Shown piece after piece: positions 52,404 to 61,375 of a stretch of 64,000 nt of DNA (within the stretch, counting starts at the first letter, position 1; each line of letters opens with the position of its first letter). The position numbers and the translations under genes are program-made. Location of the stretch: the NCBI GenBank assembly GCA_016716475.1, contig JADJWG010000002.1, forward strand, positions 434,001 through 498,000, written 5' to 3'. The notes under the pieces are model-generated. The model did no database searches, was not told the origin of the DNA, and worked only from the letters and a program-made list of their open reading frames with translations. The DNA comes from Phycisphaerales bacterium (GTDB taxonomy: Bacteria; Planctomycetota; Phycisphaerae; UBA1845; Fen-1342).

Positions 52404-53510
52404 ATGCGGGGTGCCACCGAATGCGCCAAACGGCTCAAGACTTTCTACGCGGGTCTGCGCTCCAAGCTCGGGAAGGTACGTCCACCCGCGCCAACCGATC
52501 CCATCACGGAGCTGATTCTTGGCATCCTGTCGCGGGATGTACCCGAGAGTCGCGCCGCGGATGGGTTGGAGCGGCTCCGTGCCATTGTCGTCGATTACAA
52601 CGAACTGCGCGTCATCCCGCCGATCGAGCTAGCGGACGTTTTGCATGATTTCGCCGACGCCCGCCTGAAGTGTGAAGACCTTTCCCGCGCGCTCAACACG
52701 ATTTTTGCCCTCGAGCACATCGTATCGCTCGACCGTGTCGCCACGCTTCCCCGGAAGGAGATGCTTGCCTACCTCGAGCGTATCGACGGGCTAGAACCAT
52801 ATACGCGGGCGCGCATCCGCCTGCTCGGCTTCCAGCAGCCGGCCGTACCCCTGGACGAAGCCATGTGGGCACTCGTCCGCACCGCGGAAATCGTGGATGC
52901 ACGTTGCCCGCTTGAAGAAGCTCAGCAATTCCTCGAGCGTCAGACCGCCGCCGAGGAGCTGCTCGAATTCGTCGGACTGCTCCGCCGCCAGGCCTGGAGC
53001 GAGCATGGAGCGCTGGTGAAAAGCGGCGTTGTTCAGCGTATCCAGAGTGTCCCCCCCGACCGCACCACGCGGAATATGCTCTTGATGTTGACCGGGGCCC
53101 CATCCGTGCTCGATGTGGCCCTGTCGGACGAAGATGATTTACTGCCGTCCACACCGATCGAAGATGCGACTGAGGGTGAAGATCCCAAGCCGCCCGGCCG
53201 TCCGAAAGGCGCGCGCCGTGCCCGCCAGGAAGTAACGCCCGCAGAGTCCGCTCCGGGTGCGCCAAGGCCGCGCAAGAGTGCTCGGCAACCGACGCCGGCC
53301 GAGGGTAAGCCGACGGTTAAGGCCAAGCGCACACCGCGTGAACCTGCGCGCAAACCCGCCGGGACTCAGCGTGCACCTGCGACCAGCACCGCCGTACCGA
53401 AAGCGCCCGCCCGAAAGGGGGCGCGCAAGTCGGCGCCTGCGCGGACCGCATCCAAGTCCACCCCCCGCAAGGGCCGGGGGCGGTCGACCGCCAAGGCGCG
53501 CGGCTCCTGA
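52404..53510 (+). CDS. HhH-type (endonuclease III-like) protein with AT-hook and histone-H1-like tail
   Basis: A 368-residue protein, 2 bp after rbfA with a good GGAGG. Residues 20-240 have the helical layout of HhH-GPD DNA glycosylases: TDPITELILGILSRDV, then VATLPRKEMLAYLERIDGLEPYTRARI, where the helix-hairpin-helix would be. The catalytic Lys of endonuclease III is not present (Tyr-Thr instead), although D151 could match the catalytic Asp, and no iron-sulfur cysteines follow. The tail (about 261-368) is rich in Lys, Arg, Pro and Ala, starting with an AT-hook-like PGRPKG and continuing in histone-H1-like fashion. It probably binds DNA; glycosylase activity is doubtful. Confidence 0.7.
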   Translation: MRGATECAKRLKTFYAGLRSKLGKVRPPAPTDPITELILGILSRDVPESRAADGLERLRAIVVDYNELRVIPPIELADVLHDFADARLKCEDLSRALNTIFALEHIVSLDRVATLPRKEMLAYLERIDGLEPYTRARIRLLGFQQPAVPLDEAMWALVRTAEIVDARCPLEEAQQFLERQTAAEELLEFVGLLRRQAWSEHGALVKSGVVQRIQSVPPDRTTRNMLLMLTGAPSVLDVALSDEDDLLPSTPIEDATEGEDPKPPGRPKGARRARQEVTPAESAPGAPRPRKSARQPTPAEGKPTVKAKRTPREPARKPAGTQRAPATSTAVPKAPARKGARKSAPARTASKSTPRKGRGRSTAKARGS

Positions 53511-53589
53511 GCAGCAGCCCTCACGGCCACACCAGTACGGCTTGCGCCGCCGCTGCTGTGGCCGCATCCCCAGCAGAGGAGTTGGCCGA

Positions 53590-56500
53590 ATGATGCTCTG
53601 CGGAGCGCGGTGGCTGGTGGTGCGGGGGCTAGCATTGTGGCGCGGCCGAACGTGCCTGTCCGGGGTCACCGTGCTTGGGCTGGCTCTGGCGACGGGGGGG
53701 AGCGCCCAGACCGTGGAATTTGCCGTCGAGGCAGAGCACCGCCTTGTACCCCTGGCGGAAATTCGCCCTCATCCACAACCGGCGTCCGCTCCTGCCGTCG
53801 CGCCGGATACAGCAATTGTGCAGCGCCTGGCGCGGGTCGAGCAGGAGATCGCGGCCGGCCGCTTCCTGGAAGCGGATGCCGAACTTGCCCCCTTGCTCGA
53901 ATTACCCGGCGAATTACGGGCAGAGGCCCTTGTGGTCTGGGCTGAGTTGCGGCGCAAGGCCGGGCGATGGGGTGAAGCTCGCCTGGCCGCCGAACATGCT
54001 GTCCATCTCGCTCCGCACCAGGTCCGGGCGTGGCTGTTGCTCGCGGAGTTGGCGCGGGCAGCGCAGTTACGCACGCCAGCCATCGCCTACTACCGAGCGG
54101 CCGCTCTGGTCGAACCGCCTGCAAGCCAGGCGAATGGGCCAGAGGCCGCGCTGCGCGTCCGCGCCTGGCTGGATTTGGGGGTCGTACTGGAGGAAGCGGG
54201 TTATCTGTTGGCTGCGTCCGAAGCGCTGGAGCGTTTTGATGAGGCGGTACGCGGCGCCCCGCCCGCAGTACAGCACGAGCCCACTTTGATCCAAGCCCTC
54301 GAGGCCTTTCCTTACGGCGCCTTGGAGCGGCGGCTCGCCCTCTACCGCAACCTGGCACGGCCGGCCGCACAGGCCACCGCCGTGGAGACGGCGGTGCGCA
54401 CCTGGCCTGCGGAACCCGCGCTCGAACGCTTGTACGTGCTGACGCTGATGGAAGTCGAGCGGGCTGGTGAGGCCTTCGACTATTGCCGTGAACGGCTCGT
54501 AGCGTCGTCTGAAACGGCGGACGGGAGCGTGGATTTCGCTCTACTGCCGCTGGCGGTGGAAGCGGGCCGGGTGGCGAGTAGACTGAATGGCTGGGTCAGT
54601 GAACTCACAGCCGCTGTGGAGGAAGAGCGGCACTTGACGTTGGCGGTGCAGGTTGCCTCGCGGCTGGCGGCGGCAGGCGAAGATGAATCAGCGATCCGAC
54701 TTTGGGCAACGCTAGCACGGGCGCGCCCCGCAGACCCCGAGATTGCGTGGGCCCATGCGACGGCGTTGCTGGGGGCCGGTGATCTGGTGGCGGCACTTGA
54801 CGCATTGGCGGACCACCTGCGCGCCGCCGGCACCGACGCGGCGTTGCCGCCGGCACGGCTCGCGGCGTGGATGGCCCGCTTCGACCTCGCGACGGCATTC
54901 CTAGAGCAGGTCGCGGACATCGCGGCCCGCCCCGACGCCGATGCCCCGCTTTATGCGGTGCTGGGGATGACCGCCACCGCGGCTGAGCAGGTGGAACTTG
55001 CCGAGCAGCTCTTTCGTGCCGGGCTCAGCGCGGGGGGGGAGACGGCCCTGGTGCGTGCTGCCTGGGCACAGTCGTTGGCGCGGCATTACCGTTGGGAAGA
55101 AGCGCTCGCACAAGCGGAAGCGGCATTGAGCGAGGAACCGGACTTCGCGCCAGCGCACTTCGTGCGTGGATTGGCCTTGCAGGCGTTGGACCGGTTTGAG
55201 GAGGCCGAGGGCGCCCTGCGCGAGGCCTACGACGCGCAGCCCCGCGACGCGGATTACGCCCTCGAGTTGGCGCGCCATTACCGGCGGAGCGAACAGTGGC
55301 TGGCAGCGCGCTACTTTCAAGAGGCCTGGAATCGCGATCGCACGCGCGGCGAAGTCCTGGAAGAGCTGATCGACAGCTATCTTGCCGGCGGCAAGCCCCT
55401 GGTTGCACGCAGCGTGGCGGGCGAGGCCGACGCGGCGGGTGTGGCCGAAGATGTACGACATCGCATTCGGATCCGCTTCCAGTTCCTCGATGCGTGGGGT
55501 TCGGCCGCGCATCTGCAGGCCCTGCGCGACCACCAGGCCGCGTTTCCGAGCGACGACCGTGGTGCGATCGCACTCGCCATCCTGTTGTACGAAACAGGCG
55601 CGGGCGAGGAAGCGGACGCGCTGGTGGGGCGGCTAGCATTCCAGGCCCCGACGGATGAACGGTACTTCGAGTTGCGCCTGCACCGCAGTTTACGGCGCTT
55701 CGAAATCGACGCCGCCATCGCGCTGCTGCAGGAAGAGGTGCGACGGTACCCGCGGCGGCCGGCGCTGTGGCGCTCGCTCGCGAATACGTACCTGCTGGCG
55801 TTCCGGTTGGAGGATGCGCGCGGCGCGCTGGAACGTGTGCGGATCCTGAGCACGGCGGGGGAAGAGCGTGTGGCGGCGGGTCTGCAACTCGTCGATCTCG
55901 CGCGTCTGCTGCAGGGGGTGGATGCGGCCCTGCAATTGCTCGACGCGCTGGCCGCGGAGGAGCCGGACCTGGCCGTTTGGCCAAGGGCGCGGATACGTCT
56001 GCTGCTTGCCGCGGACCGCCACGCCGCCGCAGTTGAGTTGGCGCGGGCGCGCCTCGCAGCGGCCACCGCGCTGTATGAGCAGCAGAGCGCCGACTTGCAG
56101 GCCGCGACCCAGGCACTCAGCGCGGCGGATGACGAGACTGCCCGTGTCCGGCAGGTTCGTGTGGTACAGCAGCTTCAGCAGGAGCTCGGACAGACCGTGC
56201 GCGTGCTCTACGAGCGGCGGGGCGAGTTCGCGCAGACCGCCATCCAAGCGGGGCAGGCCGCAGTCCTGTTGCCATTGGCGCGGGCCTGGTTATCCGAGCA
56301 GCCGGGCCAGTGGCTGCTACAGGTGTGGTTGATCGAAGGATTGCTAGCCGTTGGGGACGTCGATGCGGCGACCGAACAAGTGGGCGAATTAGTGCCGCGC
56401 ACCACGGAGGATGTGCTCCAGGCACTGATCTGGCGTGGTCGTTGCCTCGCCAAGCAGGGCCGGGGCGAAGAAGCGGCAAATGATCTGCTCGAACTGCTGA

Positions 56501-57213
56501 ACGAGCCCTTCTCGGCCGAGAACGCGCTGCTGCGCGCGCAATTACGCCGTGAGGCGGTCCGCTTGCTCTTGGAGCAGGAGGCGATCGAGCGGGCTCATCA
56601 ACTTGCCCAGACGTGGCTTGCGGCAGACTCGACGGGCGACCCGACCGAACGGCTGGAATTGCTGGAATTGGCATACTTAACGAGCGCCGGTGCTCCCGAG
56701 CGAGACGCCCCCCTGGCTCTGCTGCGCGAGCTGCACAACCGGCAACCGGATCATCCTGGGTGGAACAACGATCTGGGGTATCTGCTCGCCGATCGTGGCG
56801 AGAACCTTGCGGAAGCACTGGAGATGACCCGTCGGGCGGTAATCGGTGATCCCTTGAACGCCGCTTTCCTCGACAGTCTTGGCTGGGTCCACTACAAGCT
56901 TGGCGAATTCGCTGCCGCGCGGGAGTTGCTCGCCCGGTCGGTGCGCGTCGATGATACGGAATCCGCCGTCGTGCTCGATCACCTCGGGGATGCAGAATTC
57001 CGCCTGGGTAATCGGGCCGCCGCGCAGGAGGCCTGGCGCCGCGCGCTCGCGCGGGCGGATGCGGAGTCCGCCGATTCAGTGCCGGACCGGCAGGCCGAGG
57101 GAGTTGAGCTGCGCGCGGCGTTGTCGCAGAAATTGGCCGCACTGTCCGAGGGTCGGCAACCCGCAGTGGCGCCAGTGGGCACCGCTCCGAACAAGGAGTC
57201 CGCGCTACCGTGA
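53590..57213 (+). CDS. large exported TPR-repeat protein
   Basis: A 1207-residue protein. Start ATG 53590 follows GAGGAG (8 nt). A signal sequence (LSGVTVLGLALATGGSAQ) precedes TPR-like helical repeats over nearly the whole length, for example RAAWAQSLARHYRWEEALAQAEAALSEEPDFAPAHFVRGLALQALDRFEEAEGALREAYDAQPRD and, near the end, GWNNDLGYLLADRGENLAEALEMTRRAVIGDPLNAAFLDSLGWVHYKLG. It probably scaffolds an envelope complex, with no enzymatic domain seen. Its stop overlaps the next start (GTGA), so it is coupled to the Kdo gene kpsF, which hints at an outer-membrane or polysaccharide context. Confidence 0.88.
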   Translation: MMLCGARWLVVRGLALWRGRTCLSGVTVLGLALATGGSAQTVEFAVEAEHRLVPLAEIRPHPQPASAPAVAPDTAIVQRLARVEQEIAAGRFLEADAELAPLLELPGELRAEALVVWAELRRKAGRWGEARLAAEHAVHLAPHQVRAWLLLAELARAAQLRTPAIAYYRAAALVEPPASQANGPEAALRVRAWLDLGVVLEEAGYLLAASEALERFDEAVRGAPPAVQHEPTLIQALEAFPYGALERRLALYRNLARPAAQATAVETAVRTWPAEPALERLYVLTLMEVERAGEAFDYCRERLVASSETADGSVDFALLPLAVEAGRVASRLNGWVSELTAAVEEERHLTLAVQVASRLAAAGEDESAIRLWATLARARPADPEIAWAHATALLGAGDLVAALDALADHLRAAGTDAALPPARLAAWMARFDLATAFLEQVADIAARPDADAPLYAVLGMTATAAEQVELAEQLFRAGLSAGGETALVRAAWAQSLARHYRWEEALAQAEAALSEEPDFAPAHFVRGLALQALDRFEEAEGALREAYDAQPRDADYALELARHYRRSEQWLAARYFQEAWNRDRTRGEVLEELIDSYLAGGKPLVARSVAGEADAAGVAEDVRHRIRIRFQFLDAWGSAAHLQALRDHQAAFPSDDRGAIALAILLYETGAGEEADALVGRLAFQAPTDERYFELRLHRSLRRFEIDAAIALLQEEVRRYPRRPALWRSLANTYLLAFRLEDARGALERVRILSTAGEERVAAGLQLVDLARLLQGVDAALQLLDALAAEEPDLAVWPRARIRLLLAADRHAAAVELARARLAAATALYEQQSADLQAATQALSAADDETARVRQVRVVQQLQQELGQTVRVLYERRGEFAQTAIQAGQAAVLLPLARAWLSEQPGQWLLQVWLIEGLLAVGDVDAATEQVGELVPRTTEDVLQALIWRGRCLAKQGRGEEAANDLLELLNEPFSAENALLRAQLRREAVRLLLEQEAIERAHQLAQTWLAADSTGDPTERLELLELAYLTSAGAPERDAPLALLRELHNRQPDHPGWNNDLGYLLADRGENLAEALEMTRRAVIGDPLNAAFLDSLGWVHYKLGEFAAARELLARSVRVDDTESAVVLDHLGDAEFRLGNRAAAQEAWRRALARADAESADSVPDRQAEGVELRAALSQKLAALSEGRQPAVAPVGTAPNKESALP

Positions 57214-58229
57214 AGACGGCGCTTGAAATCGCCCGGCAGGTCGTGTGCGACGAGGCCGTTGCGCTGCAGCAGTTGGCTGACGGCCTCGGCGCGGAGTTCG
57301 AAGAGGTTGTAGAAACGCTGCATGGCCTGACGACGGAAGGGCCGCATGGCGCGGCGGGGCTCGTGCTCGTCAGCGGTCTGGGCAAGAGTGGCAATATAGG
57401 CCAGAAGATCGCGGCGTCGCTGACGAGCACGGGCACGCCGGCGGTGTTCATGCACCCGGTCGAGGCGCTGCACGGCGACCTCGGCATCGTAACGCCGCGC
57501 CATTCCCTCATCGCCCTTTCCCGCAGCGGGGATACGGATGAGATCGTGCGTTTCGTGGCCTACTTTCGCCGTCTGGGCGGACCCGTCATTGGGCTGACGC
57601 AGCGGCGGGTCTCGCGACTCGCGGAACTGTGCCAGCACCTGATCCTGCTGCCGGATGCGCCGGAAGCTGGGCCGCTCAGTCTTGCACCGACAACGAGTTG
57701 CGCGTTGATGCTGGCCGCCGGCGATGCACTCGCGATGGGGCTGCTGCACCGCCGCGGATTCCAGGCCGAGGACTTCGCACGGTACCACCCCGAGGGTGCG
57801 CTGGGCCGTCGCCTGCTGCTGCGCGCCCGCGATCTCATGCATGGCGGGACCGCGCTGCCCGTGGTCGCGGCCGATTGCTCCTTCGCGGAGCTTGTCATGG
57901 AGATGACGCGGAAGCGACTCGGTTTGGCGCTCATCGTAGGGTCCGATGGCCGTTTGCTTGGCACTTTTACCGACGGTGACCTGCGGCGTATTTTCGAGCG
58001 TGTTGCGAATCCGCGCGCCCTCGATGCCCGGGCCGCCTTCACGCAGAGCCGCCGCACGGCCGATGCGCCTGCAGTGCATGTCTCGTGGATCCAGCCGGAA
58101 CACCTCGCCGTGGATTGCCTGCGCATCATGCGCGAAAGCCAAATCACCAGTCTCATCGTGACGGATGCCGAGGAACGACCAGTCGGTGTCCTGCGCTGGA
58201 CGGACCTGTTGAGCGCCGGGCTGGGGTAA
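57210..58229 (+). CDS. kpsF: arabinose-5-phosphate isomerase (KpsF/KdsD type)
   Basis: A 339-residue sugar isomerase. The SIS domain has GLVLVSGLGKSGNIGQKIAASLTSTG and MHPVEALHGDLGIV, with SRSGDTDEIV for phosphate binding. Two CBS domains follow (about 205-335). It interconverts ribulose-5-phosphate and arabinose-5-phosphate, the first step towards Kdo of LPS or capsule. It begins with GTG 57210, overlapping the TPR gene stop. Other Kdo genes (kdsA, kdsB, kdsC) are not in the window. A hairpin follows at 58265. Confidence 0.94.
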   Translation: MKTALEIARQVVCDEAVALQQLADGLGAEFEEVVETLHGLTTEGPHGAAGLVLVSGLGKSGNIGQKIAASLTSTGTPAVFMHPVEALHGDLGIVTPRHSLIALSRSGDTDEIVRFVAYFRRLGGPVIGLTQRRVSRLAELCQHLILLPDAPEAGPLSLAPTTSCALMLAAGDALAMGLLHRRGFQAEDFARYHPEGALGRRLLLRARDLMHGGTALPVVAADCSFAELVMEMTRKRLGLALIVGSDGRLLGTFTDGDLRRIFERVANPRALDARAAFTQSRRTADAPAVHVSWIQPEHLAVDCLRIMRESQITSLIVTDAEERPVGVLRWTDLLSAGLG

Positions 58230-58264
58230 GCCCTCGAAGCACGGATGACGTCCGACCTTGTGTT

Positions 58265-58285
58265 ATCGGGCCTGGCAGGCCCGAT
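58265..58285 (+). terminator. hairpin after kpsF
   Basis: ATCGGGCCT-GGC-AGGCCCGAT is a perfect 9-bp stem with a 3-nt loop, 35 bp past the stop. It separates the kpsF unit from the chemotaxis cluster. No T-run follows. Confidence 0.55.
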
Positions 58286-58380
58286 CCGCTGCGATTCGGG
58301 CAAGAACCACACCCTTTATCCAACACGGGGCGGAATTCAGGTCGATGAATACCCTGAGGCGCGCAACGGCGCGCTCCGAG

Positions 58381-58396
58381 TGGCTCCCGGGTTGCC
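58381..58396 (+). promoter_or_regulatory. possible sigma-54 promoter before fapA
   Basis: TGGCTCCCGGGTTGCC keeps the GG-N10-GC spacing and the TGGC and TTGC blocks of the -24/-12 consensus, 31 bp before the GTG start at 58427. Sigma-54 promoters are common for motility genes; this single match is weak evidence. Confidence 0.35.
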
Positions 58397-58426
58397 GGTG
58401 TTTCGGGCAGAACCTGCGAGGTTGCG

Positions 58427-59995
58427 GTGACAGACGTAGCCCGCCAGAGCAGTACGCTTTTGATCGACGTGTCGGCGGACCGGCTTCACGCCTACATGCG
58501 CCTGGCGCTGCCGCCCACGGCCGGTCTGAGCGTCACCCTGGAGGACGTGCTCGCCGAGGTCGAACGGCGCGGCATTCTCGCGGGAGAGGATCTCTCGGCG
58601 CGCGCCGCCGAGTTCGTGCAAAGCGTTGCTACGGCCGTGGCCGCGGCGGCCTCGGGCGAGAGTGCTCCTCCCATCGAACCGGTGTTGCTTGCCCAGGGAG
58701 TGCCCGCCGTAGAAGCAGTCGATGGTCGCTTCGAACCTAACGAAGAAGTGCTCGGAGGCGGCAAGCCGTGCGAGCAGGCAGATCAGGTGGACTACTTCGC
58801 GTTCAACACGATCGTAACCGTCGCGGCGGGAGCACGGTTGGGGCGCGTGATACCACCCGAGCCGAGCCAGGTAGGCCGGGACGTGTACGGGCGCGAACTA
58901 CGGCCGCGCTGCGCGCGGGGGACGGCCGTGCAGATCGGCAGCGGGATCGTGACCGAGGGTGAAGGCGCGGTAGAGTGCCTGGCCGCAACACCGGGGCGTT
59001 TCGTTGAGCGTTTCGGCCGGATCAGTGTCGATCCGGTCCTTGAGATCCCAGGGGATCTGGATTTCGACACCGGCAACATCGACTCCTGTGTAGATGTGCA
59101 TGTGCGTGGAACCGTGCGGGCCCGGTTTTCGGTACAAACCGAGCGTGACCTGTACGTTGACAAGGTGCTGGAAGCCGCCCATGTTCGCACTGGGGGACAG
59201 CTCTTCGTGCGCGGGGGGGTCTTCGGCAACGAGCAGAGCGGCAGCATCGACGTGGGTGGCAATGCCACCGTGCACCTGCTGAACGAAGCGGTCCTGAACG
59301 CTGGTGGGGATCTGCTGATTTCCCGGGAAATCCTGAACAGCCGTGTGACGCTCCGCGGCCGACTGGTGGCACCTCAGAGCACCATCATCGGCGGCACACT
59401 CTACGCCCGCTGTGGCGGCGAGGTGTGCGTGCTTGGTAGCGATGCCGCCGTCACGACACCGCTCAGCATCGGAATCTCGGTGAACGTCCTGCGCCACATA
59501 CGCCAACGTGAAATCCAGATCCGCACCTTGCAGAAGTCCGCCGAGCAGATCCGCGAGACACTTAAGCCGCTGATCGCGAACCTGAAGCGGCTCAACCCGG
59601 CCCAGCGTGAGCGTGCCACCGAACTGATGGCGCGGGCGGACGAGTTTGAGTTCGAAGTGGACCGGATTCGCACCGAAGTGGACCAACTGCGCGCCCAGCA
59701 CGCGCCACCCGAACCCGCCACCTTGCTGATCCAGGAGCTCGCGCATCCCGGCGTGACCCTGACCGTCGATGCACGTGAAGTGGCACTCCACGATCGTTTG
59801 CACGGCCCGGTTCGCATCGAGATTCGCCCCGTTCAAGGGGCGTCCGAAGTGGTAGCCGTCAACCAGCGGACCGCTTCCGTCACCGTCTTACCAAGCTGCG
59901 AGACCGATCTGAACTTGCCTCCGACCGAACCTTTGCCGAAGGAAGTGTCTCAGGAGAAGCCGCATGACGTTGTCGACCGCCCGCCGGCCGCTTGA
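58427..59995 (+). CDS. FapA (DUF342) family protein
   Basis: A 522-residue protein of the FapA family (beta-helix core, DUF342). The N-terminal region is unstructured-looking; the conserved part has VTVAAGARLGRVIPPEPSQVGRDVYGREL, then right-handed beta-helix repeats (GDLDFDTGNIDSCVDVHVRGTVRARFSVQTERDLYVDKVLEAAHVRTGGQLFVRGGV), and a coiled coil (about 360-430: IRQREIQIRTLQKSAEQIRETLKPL). FapA proteins often sit with flagellar or chemotaxis genes and are thought to be cytoplasmic scaffolds. The start is GTG 58427. The 3' end overlaps cheX by 32 bp. Confidence 0.88.
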   Translation: MTDVARQSSTLLIDVSADRLHAYMRLALPPTAGLSVTLEDVLAEVERRGILAGEDLSARAAEFVQSVATAVAAAASGESAPPIEPVLLAQGVPAVEAVDGRFEPNEEVLGGGKPCEQADQVDYFAFNTIVTVAAGARLGRVIPPEPSQVGRDVYGRELRPRCARGTAVQIGSGIVTEGEGAVECLAATPGRFVERFGRISVDPVLEIPGDLDFDTGNIDSCVDVHVRGTVRARFSVQTERDLYVDKVLEAAHVRTGGQLFVRGGVFGNEQSGSIDVGGNATVHLLNEAVLNAGGDLLISREILNSRVTLRGRLVAPQSTIIGGTLYARCGGEVCVLGSDAAVTTPLSIGISVNVLRHIRQREIQIRTLQKSAEQIRETLKPLIANLKRLNPAQRERATELMARADEFEFEVDRIRTEVDQLRAQHAPPEPATLLIQELAHPGVTLTVDAREVALHDRLHGPVRIEIRPVQGASEVVAVNQRTASVTVLPSCETDLNLPPTEPLPKEVSQEKPHDVVDRPPAA

Positions 59996-60422
59996 CCGGC
60001 TCGTGCTGGATGTGCTCGGTGATCTGGCGTTCATGGTTACCGACGATGGTGCGCCCGACTTGCTGCCCGGCACGGTATGGATGCATGGACGGATCCACTA
60101 CGCCGGACCGGCTGCTGGCACGTTGGAGTGCTGGTGCACCCGCGAGTTTGCGACGCGCCTGGCTGCGAACCTGCTGGGTCTCGAACCCGGTGACGGGGAA
60201 GCACAGGTACGGGCGCCCGATGCGTTGCGCGAGTTCATGAATGTGCTGTGTGGGCAGACTGTGACCACGTGGCACGGCACGGAGCACGTTTTTGACCTGT
60301 CGATTCCCGAGGTGACGGAGTGTGTGGACGCCCCGGCGCTGCCGATCGGGGAGCAGTCCGACCGCGGGCGCCTCTCGGTCGAGGGTGAGCCGCTGCTGTT
60401 CGTCCACACGGTGACTGAATAG
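59964..60422 (+). CDS. CheX-like CheY-P phosphatase
   Basis: A 152-residue protein with the E-x2-N phosphatase signature E90-F-M-N93 (DALREFMNVLCGQ) of CheX/CheC proteins. The rest of the alpha/beta fold is AGTLECWCTREFATRLAANLLGL and FDLSIPEVTECV. These dephosphorylate CheY-P; only a single E-x2-N copy is present, as in CheX. It overlaps fapA by 32 bp and precedes cheR. No cheY is seen in the window. Confidence 0.82.
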   Translation: MTLSTARRPLDRLVLDVLGDLAFMVTDDGAPDLLPGTVWMHGRIHYAGPAAGTLECWCTREFATRLAANLLGLEPGDGEAQVRAPDALREFMNVLCGQTVTTWHGTEHVFDLSIPEVTECVDAPALPIGEQSDRGRLSVEGEPLLFVHTVTE

Positions 60423-60441
60423 TCGCGGAGCAGGTGCGTAC

Positions 60442-61323
60442 ATGCGAAGTCGGAGTCGATCTGCGGAAGTGGCGACGATGACAACGGTTGGAGAACGGGA
60501 GCTGTCCCCGGCCGAGTACGAGTTGTTTCGTGCGCTCGTGTACGAAAAATCGGGGATCAATCTTGGTGATCAGAAGCAGCAGCTTGTCCGGGCCCGCCTG
60601 GGCAAGCGGCTGCGCGCCGGGGGCTTCGACTCCTACCGGGACTACTACGAGTTTGTCGCGCGGGATTCAAGCGGTGACGAACTCTGCCTACTGATCGATG
60701 CGATCTCAACCAATACTACGCACCTCTTTCGGGAGAAACAGCACTTCGACTTCGTTGCCCGTACCGTACGCGGCTGGCTCGACGATCGTCGTTGGCGCCA
60801 GGACAACGATACCCTGCGGGTGTGGAGTGCCGGCTGTTCCTCCGGCGAGGAGTCGTACTCTCTTGCCATGACCCTCGACGACGTCCTGGGCAGAACGCTG
60901 GCGTGGAAACTTCTCGCCACCGACATTTCCACCAAGGTGCTGGCGCGCGCCAAGGCCGGCAAGTACGAGGCCCATCGGCTTGGTACCGTGCCGCCAGTCT
61001 TCCGGCAGCGCTACTTTGCACCGACCGCCGAACGCGACCCGGGCCTCGCGCAGATCGTTCCGGCCCTGCGGGAGCGGATTACCTTCACCCGTCTCAACCT
61101 GATGGATCCGACCTTCCCGTTTCGGCGCGGGTTCCATTTCATCTTCTGCCGCAACGTGATGATCTATTTCGATCGCCCGACCCAGGAGGGGCTTGTGCAG
61201 CGCTTCGTGCGGCACCTGCGGCCAGGCGGCTACCTGATGATCGGCCACTCGGAGAGTCTTAACGGACTGAACCACGGGCTGCGTTACGTTCAGCCGACGG
61301 TGTACCAGCGGGGCAGGGACTGA
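60442..61323 (+). CDS. cheR: CheR-type chemotaxis protein methyltransferase
   Basis: A 293-residue SAM-dependent methyltransferase that methylates receptor glutamates. The N-terminal helical domain is LSPAEYELFRALVYEKSGINLGDQKQQLVRARLGKRLRAGGF; the SAM site is RVWSAGCSSGEESYSLAM; the catalytic region continues FHFIFCRNVMIYFDRPTQEGLVQRF and GGYLMIGHSESL. Two starts are possible: ATG 60442 (AGGT upstream) or ATG 60478 (GGAAG upstream); the second would remove 12 basic residues without loss of the fold. It is 53 bp upstream of cheB. No receptor gene is seen here. Confidence 0.94.
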   Translation: MRSRSRSAEVATMTTVGERELSPAEYELFRALVYEKSGINLGDQKQQLVRARLGKRLRAGGFDSYRDYYEFVARDSSGDELCLLIDAISTNTTHLFREKQHFDFVARTVRGWLDDRRWRQDNDTLRVWSAGCSSGEESYSLAMTLDDVLGRTLAWKLLATDISTKVLARAKAGKYEAHRLGTVPPVFRQRYFAPTAERDPGLAQIVPALRERITFTRLNLMDPTFPFRRGFHFIFCRNVMIYFDRPTQEGLVQRFVRHLRPGGYLMIGHSESLNGLNHGLRYVQPTVYQRGRD

Positions 61324-61375
61324 ACCCCACGCCGGATGGGGGCCGCGCTGCCGCCGTCCGCAGGAGTGGTGAAAC

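Noticed and set aside
53270..53510. Basic repeat-like tail as an independent small gene
   Set aside because: It is in frame with the HhH-like protein without a stop or new ribosome site.
56117..58142. Two long minus-strand frames opposite the TPR and kpsF genes
   Set aside because: Antisense to conserved SIS/CBS and TPR repeats; no recognisable domain in either.
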